A DNA stretch of 64,000 nucleotides, taken from Caenorhabditis remanei (taxonomy: Eukaryota; Nematoda; Chromadorea; Rhabditida; Rhabditidae). Both the position numbers and the translations under genes were made by a program. The notes under the pieces are model-generated. The model was not told the origin of the DNA, searched no databases, and saw only the letters and a list, made by a program, of their open reading frames with translations. Every line of letters begins with the position of its first letter. Position 1 is the stretch's first letter. Positions 1 to 10,522 of the stretch are shown in pieces. The stretch lies in the NCBI RefSeq assembly GCF_010183535.1, contig NC_071333.1, positions 14,320,587-14,384,586 of the forward strand, in the 5' to 3' direction.

Positions 1-1493
1 CTGGCGGTGACAAGATGCACAAGACAGAACTCTTTGGATCCCTCAGCAAACGCAAATTCCTGAAAATGATGAACGTTTCTTTTGAAAACTTGGTGTTCAG
101 TACCTTCAACAGCTTTTCGGACTCCCATATGCGCGTATACGAGTTATAGTGAGAATCTGAGACATTCGCTCGGTCGAGCACTTTGATTTCCTTAATGGAG
201 AATCCCATGTTTTGAAATCTGAAAGTTTATTGAGTACAAACAACTAATCAACCATAGTATAGTACTCACTTTCCCCTGCCGTAAATGCCTTCTTCTCTAC
301 CACCGTCCCAGTTGATTGGTGTATAGATTTCGTTTACTCTGGCGATCATGTTAACCAAAAATTTGGTGACGATTCCAGTATTGTTTTTTCCGAAAATCGA
401 GTAAAATGAATAATCGGCGACTAATTTCAAGGAACATCGGTTTCTTTTCTCGTTTGGAATGTTGGTTCGTGTTTGGACTGGAATAGTGACTGCTCGCTTT
501 CGTTTCAGGAGTGGATTGAGCGGACGGAAGGAAACCTGAAAAATGGAGTCGGTTAGGTTCTTGTTTTTTAAGTTTTTTCATTAGTTTGCAAATAATTTGT
601 GCATTTTGCTCCCACTATGCAGTATTTTGGTTCTTTTTTGAAAACTTGTTTAGTTAGAGCGCCAAAAGAGTTTAGCCCACAATATCCGAACAATATTTGA
701 GTTGGATTAGAGTCATTTTTCATTGTTTTTTGTTCCATGTTATCACTGCACCAAGGCGCTGTATCAAGGACTGCGCAAGTTCTCGCAAAACAGCCTCAGT
801 CTGCTTTCTTAATAAGTCATCTAGACTATTTCCTATTCATACCTGATTGCGGACTGGGAGAGCTGAGAGATCCAGGTTGGAGTCGACATCCGATCCAAAA
901 TATCCAACAATAGACCCCACATCTTCTGGCAGACCATGTGGATACGATGGTTCCAAATGTAGAGTGTCGTTGTTGAAATAAATTATCCCGATGTATAAGT
1001 TATCCTCCAAATGCGTCAACACTCCTTTCCCGACTCGAGGTTCTGTAATTTTTAGTTTTAGTGGTGCATCAAAATGGTGCATCATATGGTGCAACACATG
1101 GTGCACGGCATGGTGCATTTTTTACCTCTGACTGTCCCAATATACTCTTCACGTGGAATCAATTGAGGACCATCTTGTGTGAAAACCTTGAAATTCTGAT
1201 GGAAAGCGGCGTGATTCGGTTCCAAATCCACCACATATTCCTGTCCTGCAATTAGTTTTGTTAACTGTGTTCAGGAGCAGGAATCGATAGTGTTTCCTCA
1301 CCGAGAAAGTCAAAATAAATAATCGATTGCCGCATACTCTTTTGGAATGTCACCGGTGCATGTCGTTTTACTCGTGTATTGAAGGCATCTGTAACTTTAT
1401 TTTTCAAAGAAAATCATAGCGGAAAATGAACAAACCGCTCTGCGAAAATCCTATTGCTAGAAAAGTGAGTATATATGTGTAATGTATCTTCAT
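1..1493 (-). CDS. adm-4: ADAM17/TACE-type disintegrin metalloprotease, N-terminal part (runs off window start)
   Basis: Membrane metalloprotease of the ADAM family that sheds ectodomains at the cell surface; this piece covers the signal peptide, the prodomain and the start of the catalytic domain. Exons read on the minus strand are 1436-1493, 1302-1388, 1126-1245, 843-1042, 270-535, 104-218 and 1-59; frames join without a stop. The ATG at 1493 lies 11 bases after a CATTTCAG acceptor, suggesting trans-splicing, and opens a signal peptide (MKIHYTYILTFLAIGFSQS). The prodomain contains QNFKVFTQDG, comparable to QNFKVVVVDG in ADAM17. A furin-like KRKR lies at residues 166-169. The catalytic domain begins with CSLKLVADYSFY and INWDGG, like ADAM17 CKLLVVADHRFY. 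The zinc-binding HExxH motif lies outside the window. Family assignment is strong; the symbol is by similarity and X-linked synteny with C. elegans. Confidence 0.88.
1061..1116. repeat. Short tandem repeat in an adm-4 intron
   Basis: About five imperfect copies of a unit resembling TGGTGCATCA, spaced 10-14 bases, lie inside the intron 1043-1125. They fill most of that 83-bp intron. No function is evident. Confidence 0.7.
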
Positions 1494-2351
1494 ATGGTGT
1501 TACCTGAAATGAAAATAATGAATCATAAACGGGAAGACGCGAAAATCGATATTAAAAGGAGAAAAATAGAAAAATTTTACGAAAAATTGAACAAGTATTA
1601 TTTTTCTCTTTTTAGTAACAATAAAAATTCAACAAATGTGATTACTCACTAAGAAATGAGTACCAAAACAATTTTCAACAGGCGAAAAATGAGATGGACG
1701 AGAAAAAAAAGAGGCGTCCCTCTCGTCCACGCGGCCGTGTAGTCCTCGTGGACAAGTCATTTATTTTATTTCTCGATGTGTTAACACCGATTATAAATGA
1801 TTTTACAGTGTTTAGAGGAAGAATTTATGGAAAAATAACGCTTAAAAAAATAAAAAATAAATTTTGCTTCTTATTCGGATCCAAAAATTTTCAGATTTCG
1901 CAGTTCTGGAGCAAGAAATCACCGTCAGAAGTTGGATGACCGTTGAAAAAATTGTATTTTCACGTTTTTGAGGGGAAAACTATGAACAGAAATTTGTGAA
2001 GCAATGACTTACCGTTATAGATGTTATGAATCTTGCCGTGAAACAAAAATAGCCGAACCTGCTGCGGAAAAAATTAATGTATAGACTTCTTCTGTTAATT
2101 GGTGATTTTTTTGAACAATAAATCATACATATGCAACGGAAAGTATAATTTATTGATAATTCATCTAGCTACACAATGAGGACATAGATCAATGATGTTT
2201 TCTGTTGTTAGCTACATGTTATAATCAGAAAATTGACAGACAAATAGAAAACAGTGAGAAGTGATGCTTATCAGCACTATTTCCAACCAATAATACCAGA
2301 TTAGAGAAAAAAAAGGGCTCAATATGTTTGAAAGCGTGAAATACTCGTCTT
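1494..2351. other. Intergenic between adm-4 and the glutathione peroxidase
   Basis: AT-rich sequence upstream of adm-4 and downstream of gpx. A small GC-rich imperfect palindrome with GAGGACTACACGG/CCACGCGGCCG-type words lies near 1711-1755. A splice-bounded 49-bp open stretch at 2013-2061 (minus) has no ATG and is not needed for adm-4. I see no further gene. Confidence 0.6.
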
Positions 2352-3023
2352 TCAGGGTTTTTCATCTAAAAGCTTCTCGATTTCATCTTCGAAACTCTTT
2401 GGATTTGTCGATGGGCCGTATCTGAAATGCATCCAAGGTTCAACAAGAGTAATTCAAGAAAAATTTTATACCTCGCCACTACTTTTCCTTTTCGATTAAC
2501 AAGAAACTTTGTGAAATTCCATTTGATAGCATCGAAAAGCGTCCCTCCTTGTTCTTTCTTCAAAAACTCCCACAATGGATCTTCTTTGCCAATGATGGGC
2601 CCTCCATTCACCAAAACCTTTCCATAGAGATCCGGTTCAAATTCGAATTTTTCCTTGACAAAGTTGCTCACATCTGCTTCGCAATAGGGCTCCTGAAATA
2701 AAAATTTAATAGATACCTAAACTTTTTAATGAAAAATCTTGTGCTTTGCAACCAATCTCACCTGGAATCCAAACTGGTTACATGGAAAGGCTGCAACACG
2801 GAGTCCACGATTATAGTACTTGTCGTTGAGTGTTTTCAGTTGATTGTAGTTCGAATTGGTCAGCCCGCAATATGACGCAACATTGACGATGATAACCACC
2901 AAGCCGCTGAAAATGGGATCCGGTTTTTTAGCAGCTCAAATCAATTTACCTGTATTTGTCGAGTGAAACCAAATCGCCAGCGGCATCTTTTACTTGAAAA
3001 TCGTAAATTGTTCCTGTTGACAT
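2352..3023 (-). CDS. gpx-7: Glutathione peroxidase, cysteine type
   Basis: Thiol peroxidase of the glutathione peroxidase family, which reduces H2O2 or lipid hydroperoxides. Four exons (2950-3023, 2762-2906, 2472-2692, 2352-2421) give 169 residues, normal for a non-secreted nematode GPX. The catalytic tetrad is visible: Cys38 in NVASYCGLT (Cys where vertebrate GPX1 has selenocysteine), Gln73 in [11 protein letters not shown], and Trp131-Asn132 in IKWNF. No signal peptide is seen, so it is probably cytosolic. It sits 285 bp downstream of the hAT-derived gene in the same direction, so an operon is possible but unproven. A decayed copy of its second exon lies at 15641-15738. The family is certain; the paralogue number gpx-7 is inferred from synteny with R03G5.5 and is less sure. 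Confidence 0.92.
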
Positions 3024-3307
3024 ATCGATTTTTCACAGAATTATCGAGGGACAAATGGCAGTTAGCGTGCGTCTTATCTTTTTTCAATATACGAACCGCG
3101 TGTTATACGGAGGTTATACATTATCACTGAAACGGGAAATTTTGATCAAATTTGTTTATGATAGACAACGAATGAAACATTTAAAAGTGAAAAATAACAA
3201 AAAAAATTGTGGAGTTAGAAAACATGTAGAACGAATCAAGGACGATGTGTCTTGATACAAAAAGTTAGAAATATGGAAAACATTTCAATAAAGCACATGA
3301 AATGATA

Positions 3308-6211
3308 TCAATATCCATATACATCAATGTTGGCTGAACAAAAAACAAAACTATCCCGTGAATTGTCACTAAAACCCGTCGGGATCATTTTCTCTCCGTC
3401 TTCATATAACTTTTTAGCCCCAGAAGCAGATGCTGGAATCGCCAAGTATTGTGTTGCTAGAGACTTCAGGATTGGAAATTTGCATTGATTCTGCAGCCAG
3501 AAATCAGTTGGATCTGTTTGTGAGGTGGTTTCTTCTTTGAGATAATTTTCGATTTCCTGAAAGTGATAACAAAATAGCCATATTTTCAGATCTTATTGGA
3601 AACTTACTGTTTCTAGTTCAGTTTTTGGTTCGGAAGACGATCCGTTGCTCTTCTCTTGAATGAAACTATCGAAAACTGACATTTGCCGGTTCTTTTCTTC
3701 ATTTTTCGGAGCAACCAACACTTCTTCCTTGATCACTTTACCGCATCGATCTTTGAAGTTGTGAATCATGTAACTCTGAAAAAATTTTTTTTTAAACATT
3801 TTCCACTTGATGGGCATTACACCAACCTTATGACATTCAAAGAAAAACGCGTCCTTGAAACGAGGATCCAGAAACGTTGCAGTTTTAAGAACCATATTTT
3901 TCTGAGAGACGTTCGCAGCAGTTTCCAACTTATTCAGCACATTACGTCCTATCGACTGTTCGGGGGATGATGGGCTAAACATTTCACTGTAAAAACTTGT
4001 CAGGTGACTAAATGACTTACTCGTTCTTAACAACATCTGTCAGTTTGTGAAGCAACACTCTCAATGATGGAATGATAACTGAAGCGGTTTGATAGTAACG
4101 ATGACGGATTTGATTATGAGCCTCTTGAATTTGTTCAAGTATACTGAAGATGAAACTCGTTACTTTTATTTCTTCTTCGGTTAGCTTAGTATATCTAAAA
4201 TAACGGAACGTAAGAACAGTGTGTACAGTATACCCAAATGCTCACCTCTGATCTTCATTTCCAGAAGAATTTATAGTATTTCTTATTGCAGAAATGTTCA
4301 AGGCTATTCTCAGAATTTCTTGATGTCCCCTCCGTGAAAGAGAATCAGGCCTTTCCAAAACGACATTTGGTAGTGCGGTTTCTAGAATCTGAATTTTTGA
4401 AGCAGTCGTTTCTTGATCCTTCTGCATTTTCTGGAAGTCAATCACAGTATGAGCAACTTTCCGAAGAAGGTCGGGACAGCTAGAGTAGATTGAACGGGAG
4501 ATCTGAAAAAAAATGAAGAAAGTATGTATATTAGGATTCTCAAACCAACCTCGTCTAAAATTGCCTCAAAGTCCGGCAATTTCATCGAAATATTTTCGAG
4601 CCAATCGATATTCGAAATACTCGGACTTTCACTGATGTAACCAATTGTTTTCTGATGGACTTCATATTTCGCAAGCTTCGAATGAATAAAAAGTGAACTG
4701 ATTTCAGAAGACTCCGGCATAGTTTTATAGAAAAGCAGTGCATGTCGTGGTTCCATTGTTTGAATGTTCATCCAGTATGCTGAAAAATGATCGAACTTGA
4801 TATTTCGAAGTTGAAGTAGTGTCAGTCAAACTTGACTTTTGTTTCGCAGTCGAATGCAAAACAGGAAAAAGTGAAAGTGCGAAAAATAAGTTCTCCGTTT
4901 TCATTAAAATATTACTTTCAAAATGTTAATAAAAACTTGAAATATTTTTTATGAGACTGAAAAAAATGGGACTAATCAGGTTGAAAATCTTCCAACTCAC
5001 CTGAAAGAGAAACGTGTTCAGCTCGATCAGAATCCGATTTGTATGTGTCGAAGACAAGTGACACGTTGGTTGCAAAGGTTAAATCCCTTCGAACCTTCTC
5101 TTCCAAATTGTCACATAGTATTGGTAGTACGTTTTGAGTGTAGTACGATACGTGTTTTAGCCTGAAATACTATATTTTAAAATCAAAATCTTTATTTATC
5201 AAAACTCACTGGACGTCTGGCCTCGATTTCTCCAAAAACTTTCGGAATCCAGGTCCATCCAAAATTGTCACAGGAAGCCGATCCTCACAAATCATAGCAA
5301 TAACTGATATATCGTTTTCACTTATTTCGATTCTTGGCAGTGGCTGAATAATTTGATTTCCTCCCGGAGAGTCACTAGTTTCCCAAACTTCATGTCCAAA
5401 TAGTGCCGAATCGTCTTGTGAAATACCACTCTCATTGGAACTTCTGGCTTGTTTAGTTTGTATTTGATTGAACTGAAAAATCCAAAGTGAAAAATATTCG
5501 TCTTAAATGAGAATGGATAAATACATTAGCGGTCATGGGTGAGTATCGGTCTGTACTTTTATGTGTATCTCACCGAAGTTTTGTTTTTCAGTTGTTACTC
5601 TCTTATACTCAAAAAAGATGGAAATGTAAAAAAAAAAACAAAAATCAAAAAATTTTCTCTCAACTTTATGATTTTTAACTAGAATTTTGTTTATAAACAT
5701 ACGCATCTTTTATCGCGATATTAGGCTAAATCGGACCATTTTACTATGAGTTATAACAATTTTGCTAAATGTACAATTTTAGACTTCTGGAGCTGCAGCA
5801 CGATGTTCAAGATGCGCAGAAACATTCAAACATTACATTTTGTTTTTATAGACGTTGTTCAACGTTTGTGCCCCAGAAAATCATAAAGTCCAATTCAAAA
5901 ATACAATTTTTCCGTACTTTCAAGTCAAGGTTAGGAGAATTTGATAATTAGCAAAATTAACAGATATGCAAAACGGACATGTTTCAGATATGATACACGA
6001 GAATACAGAGGTATACTCACCCACGACCACTACTGTAAATAAAATATGTAAATACCTGTTCCATTTCCTGAGGGTGTCGAGTTGCCAAATGAAGTCGAAG
6101 ACAATTGGTCCCTCCGTTTCTCGTCCATGGAACTTTTACGGTACACAATCGGCAGTGTGCCGATTCTTCAATTCTTTGAAAGTAAGCATCATATTTGCTT
6201 CGTTTGGCCAT
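3308..6211 (-). CDS. BED zinc-finger, hAT transposase-derived protein
   Basis: Nine exons (6056-6211, 5210-5472, 5001-5161, 4550-4779, 4246-4502, 4021-4194, 3827-3986, 3608-3775, 3308-3556) splice to an uninterrupted 605-residue protein. Exon 1 encodes a BED finger: CRLC at about 20-23, then HLATRH near 41-46. The middle shows a weak hAT RNase-H-like region (FATNVSLVFDTYKS) and LKTATFLDPRFKD. The C-terminus is a recognisable hAT dimerisation segment (FPILKSLATQYLAIPASASG). The ATG lies two bases after an ATTTTCAG acceptor. An intact multi-intron frame without flanking inverted repeats argues for a domesticated gene rather than a live transposon. Typical hAT catalytic motifs (GDNAxNM, CxxHxLxL) are not evident, so transposase activity is doubtful. 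It probably binds DNA in the nucleus; the targets are unknown. The long first intron (5473-6055) could hide a further exon. Confidence 0.85.
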
Positions 6212-6926
6212 TCTGAAAATCTTTGTATGTGTAAAAAAAATTCCGGAGAAAACGGAAAAATGTTCCGGTTCCGGCGGAAAACGATGTTCAAGAAAAACAA
6301 ATACGAATACAAATTGTGAGTTCAAATAAGATTTCATAGAAAAATAGTTTAAGATAAATATATGTTACCACAGTGGACAAAAATAAAAAAATGTCGAAAG
6401 CGACTAATATTATGCGGAATTTCGTCTAACGAGACCCAACGCGGCTCCATTTCCTTCTTTTTCCTCGTTTCTTTCTCTCCCTTGTTTTCTCTGCGTATGT
6501 TGTATCCCTCCAATCTCTCACCGGCTGTTTCTCTGCATCTATATTTAACAATTTCATTTCCTCCTTTCTCTTCCGCTCTCTGCAAGAAATTCTCCTCTTC
6601 TCTCTCTTCGGGCTGCAAACACAGCGGAAATGGAAGAATATTAATAAAACGGAAATTAGGATAGCAGAGTTCGAAAATCACGAATTCATCAATATATTAT
6701 TTGTATTTGACGTGAAGATATTTAAAAAAGTTTGAAAAACAACTTGTGAACAGAAAAACGTTAATTGGGAACATCTGCGTAAAAACGTTGCTTTATAATT
6801 CAAGTTAGGAAAATTTTTGCGGTTACCATAAAAAATTGACAAAAAAAGATAAAAGTAGAATAATTGCTTACTATTAAAGTAGAATAATTGATGATTGCTT
6901 TTTTTAATATCATCTATATGTTGTAA
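6212..6926. other. Intergenic, no gene seen
   Basis: Upstream of the hAT-derived gene. It contains C/T-rich promoter-like runs around 6450-6610 and AT-rich DNA. The open frames here are not supported by splice sites or similarity. Confidence 0.5.
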
Positions 6927-7391
6927 TCAACAAAAATAGTTTTTTTTATTACGGAGACCATCCCCTTCAAAAAATTCCTCATCAATGTCTCCTTCGTTTT
7001 GGACATTCATCCAGGTGATTGCTATGCAGTCCTGGGCGTTTTTGTCGAGATCGAAGCATTTGGTAGCAATTCTGATTTTTATCGATCCGTTAACATCAAG
7101 GCAACAAACTTTGACGTCAGTTTGAATTCGATCGGTGCAACTGAGATCTATTTTCAGACCGATGCAATTGGTGGAAGCATTCGTTATTTTAAAGTAGTTG
7201 ATCTTCTCATCCTCGAATGGAGCATTGAATTTGATAAATTTCATCGGTTGCGTCAGAATAGGCCCAAGTGGCATATTCTGAAGTTCTTCAGGGCTCAGAA
7301 ATATGGGCTTCTTGGCAACCTGCGACGGTGCTGCGGAGTTGGGTGAGCCATGTGGAAAATGTGAAAATATTTTTAAAGGATCATGATGCAT
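6927..7391 (-). CDS. MSP (major sperm protein)-domain protein
   Basis: Single open frame of 154 residues. The stretch from about residue 50, FIKFNAPFEDEKINYFKITN, followed by a short strand pattern ending in IAITWMN, matches the immunoglobulin-like MSP fold; canonical MSP has FNAPYDDKHTYHIKI and ITIEWTN at these places. MSP-domain proteins act in nematode sperm motility, or as VAP-like adaptors. The domain is diverged, and the roughly 50-residue Ser/Pro-containing N-terminal extension is unlike the 127-residue MSPs. The start is uncertain: the first ATG is used, and no convincing upstream exon was found. It could be an expressed sperm-specific gene or an old retrocopy. Confidence 0.65.
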   Translation of the reverse strand: MHHDPLKIFSHFPHGSPNSAAPSQVAKKPIFLSPEELQNMPLGPILTQPMKFIKFNAPFEDEKINYFKITNASTNCIGLKIDLSCTDRIQTDVKVCCLDVNGSIKIRIATKCFDLDKNAQDCIAITWMNVQNEGDIDEEFFEGDGLRNKKNYFC

Positions 7392-8740
7392 TTAAAGCGT
7401 TTCATAAATTTGGCTTTTCCAAGAAGCATTGAATGCATGACTGTCAATCTCGTAGAAATCTAGCTTGTGATTTTTCATTCTACTCAGGATGCAATAACAG
7501 AACAAGTTATGCACCGGACCAGTTACCAAGTACAAAAACTACTTACCTGGTGTCACAGAAGTTTGAACATTTCCATCCTCTGCCGCTTCTATTACAGTTT
7601 TTACGGTATGCACCGGACCAATTACAAATTTCCAACTGCGACGTTTTGCAACTGCTACACTTCGCATCTGTTTATTTCGCAACTGTGACATTTCGCATAT
7701 ACGACGTTTCGCAACCATAAAATTAGCAATAGTTTAACCTAGTTTGCCAAAAAATGGGTTAGACAACTTTTTCTTTTATTTAACTGTTTTCAAATATGTC
7801 CTCATGCCCTTCGGTACACTCAACATTTTTAACTGACCCAAATATGCAAATGCGATTTGGTTGCGAAATTTCGCAGTTGCAAAATGTCGTAGTTGCAAAA
7901 CATACGTGAGTTGCGAAATGTCGCAGTTGCGGAATGCCACAGTTGCGAAATGTCTCGGAGCTCTTTTTTTCTGGATGTATAATGTATAATTTTTCTCAAG
8001 ATGTTAAATTAGTAGGAAAGTTTGGAGAGATTAGAATGTAAAATTGGTACACTTATTGCTACTCGTTACAATTGATACGTTTATTCAATAAAAATTATGT
8101 TTGAGAAAACAGTAGAAGTCTGATTAGAAACCATATCACAAAATCGATACAAAATAAAATATACCAAACAAGGGAATGTATAAAATTGTTACAAATCCAA
8201 TACAAAATATTGCCAGATCAAGAACATAGATTAAATTGAATGTTTTGTTGTTTTCGCATAATTTGCAGCAGTCGGAGCAAATGTGGCAGCAATGGCTCAG
8301 CAAAAATTCACAGTCTTTTTTAAACTGAAAATTTGTCTAATGAGATGTCAAAATCGTTTTTTTTGTTACGTGAGTAAAAGTTTTATCATACAAGTGATCA
8401 CACAAAACAAGATTATTCATAAAACTGATATGGAGAAATCGCTTCGAAGGGCTTTTAAAAGAATTGTTTCAACAGGAATATTTTTGTAGAATGCTTCACC
8501 AACAAGCTACTTTTTTGAGTAGCATTGTTCTTGAAAGTTTTTAGTTTTTTTAAATCTTTAGAAAATTGTTATTCGTCTTTTTAAAAATTTTTTGAACATA
8601 AACGTTTTTTTCAATAAAAACTACAATTTGAAATTTATAAGCTACGAAAATCTATCTCGAAACAAAATGAATGTCTTCAACATTTTGCAAACCGGAACTT
8701 GATGGAAAAATTCTTCAGAAATATATTTAAAAGTAGAATT
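7392..8740. other. Repeat-bearing intergenic DNA
   Basis: Holds two copies of TATGCACCGGACCARTTAC (near 7510 and 7606) and the foldback at 7640-7955. The remainder, from 7956 to the inverted-repeat element, is AT-rich with no supported gene. Confidence 0.5.
7640..7955. repeat. Foldback of GTTGCGAAATGTCGCA-type repeats
   Basis: The left half carries repeated TTTCGCAAC/TTTTGCAAC words and the right half the reverse complement (GTTGCGAAATGTCGCAGTTGC) several times, around a unique middle of about 140 bases. This is an imperfect inverted repeat built from a 10-15 base unit, probably a small non-autonomous element. No clear target duplication was identified. Confidence 0.65.
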
Positions 8741-9367
8741 GGCTCTATTACAGTTTAGATGTCCTTTGAAAACTTGAACGTCCCAAAAAACACTTAGAAG
8801 GCCCTTGAAACACTTAGACGTCCTTTGAAACATTTAAACGTCCTTTCGGATCCCAAATATGTTCAAAAATGTTTAAACGTCCCAAAAAACATTTAGACGT
8901 CCCAAAAAATGTTTAGACGTCCCATTAAATATTAAGACGTACCTTGAAGTCTGAAAAATTGGTTTTAAGTAATTAGACGTCCCAAAAAACATTTAGACGT
9001 CCCAAAAAACATTTAAACGTCCCAAAAAATGTTTAGACGTCCCTTCAACACTAAAAGCCACTGAAAGTGTTCAAGGGACGTCTAAACATTTTTTGGGACG
9101 TCTAAATGTTTTTTGGGACGTCTAAATGTTTTTTGGGACGTTCAAATCTTCAAAGCTGTATTCTGGGATTTCAAGGAACGTCTAAACATTTTCTGGGACG
9201 TTTAAACGTTTTTTGGGACGTCTAAACTTTTGAAAGGACGTTTAAAAAAAATTAGAGTTTGAAAGGACGTTTAAGTGTTTCAAGGGACGTCTAAGAGTTT
9301 TAAGGGACGTTTAAGTGTTTTAAGGGACGTTTGAGTTTTTAAAGGACATCTAAACTGTAATAGAGCC
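8741..9367. mobile_element. Inverted-repeat (MITE/foldback) element A with 8-bp target duplication
   Basis: The ends are near-perfect inverted repeats: GGCTCTATTACAGTTTAGAT on the left and its reverse complement on the right. The left half consists of tandem units of about 20 bases (TTTAGACGTCCCAAAAAACA); the right half is their reverse complement, with the axis near 9060. Both flanks are GTAGAATT (8733-8740 and 9368-9375), a perfect 8-bp duplication as left by hAT-type and some other cut-and-paste transposases. There is no coding capacity, so it is non-autonomous. Confidence 0.9.
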
Positions 9368-10522
9368 GTAGAATTAATCTACAAAATTATTGTATTCACA
9401 TGTAAAAAACGTGAAGCATCATGTCATTTTCCTGAAGTTCAATAGAATAACAATTTTCAAAACACAGTATCTCAGAACCTAGACTTTTTATATATTGATT
9501 TCTTATCAAAACCCACAAAAAGAGTTGAACCAAAAAACCGAACTTTTTGTTCAAAAAAAAAAACAAAGAATTGAAGGCGTTTAATGAGGAATGTAACCAG
9601 TTTATGATGATATCTTCAAAGTTGATCGGGACTTTTTTTAGACAAACGCGGCGACTTACTTTTGACATTTTAGGTTCTGATGCGCAACATCACTAAACAT
9701 TGTGGTGCACAGCAAAAAACCAATTAGGAAAACTTTTGAAATTCTCTAACGTTTTTTGTTACTGTCACATTGAAAATTGTCACAGAGCGGATGAATTTTA
9801 CCGTCACACTAGTGCTCAAAGTTAATTGTGTATCTAAAAGTACACTTTTGTCACTCACCCCTATATTGTATATTATTTTCGACACATTGAAGACCCGTGC
9901 GTTCTCCAAACAAGTGACTGGAAATCTATCAATGGGAGCTGTTGATGAATCAGTGTTCTGAAATTTGTGAATACGTTCTTGTAATATTTCAAAATAACTT
10001 TTCTCATACTGAAAACATCCCTAAAAATCTAAGAATCTCTGAAAAATAATTAACATTTTATGCAAAGTAGTTGTACCTTGTTTTACCCAGTATTTAGAGT
10101 ATCTGTACTAGACATTTTTTATCCAGATGGCGTCACTTTACATAAAAATCATTATCAACTTTAGAACGTAAAAAAACAAAAAAGGAGGATGAAATTTCTA
10201 AAAATTCGATTTATTCATTCAAAAAACGTTGTTCGTTTTTTTTTTCTGAAATAGCTTTTGGCAATAAATGTTCACAGTGTTTTTTGTTTTTTTTAGTTAA
10301 CACCCTTAAAAAAAATATAATATGGTTTGAAAAAAGCATTCCGACAAGAAACTCAAATTTCAAGTTGTGGATTGTACCAAAACTGAAACTTTGAGCTGTT
10401 TGTGTGCAGATTTTTTTTCTGATTATTTTTCAACAACACAATTTGTTCACTCAACATTCTCTGACATTTTGAAGCAGAACTTAAACAAAAAAAATTTAAA
10501 CAATCTGAATCATAGGCAACTC
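9368..10522. other. Intergenic, no gene seen
   Basis: AT-rich spacer between the two related inverted-repeat elements. Only short unsupported open frames are present. Confidence 0.5.

Noticed and set aside
1694..1939. Plus-strand 81-residue frame rich in Lys/Arg
   Set aside because: AT-rich intergenic DNA, no splice structure and no family match.
2013..2061. Possible 49-bp first exon of adm-4 on the minus strand
   Set aside because: It joins in frame to exon 2 but has no ATG; the ATG exon at 1436-1493 gives a proper signal peptide and a 47-base intron.
6362..6681. Overlapping 100- and 110-residue frames on opposite strands
   Set aside because: Both derive from a pyrimidine/purine-biased tract; neither shows a domain or splice continuity.
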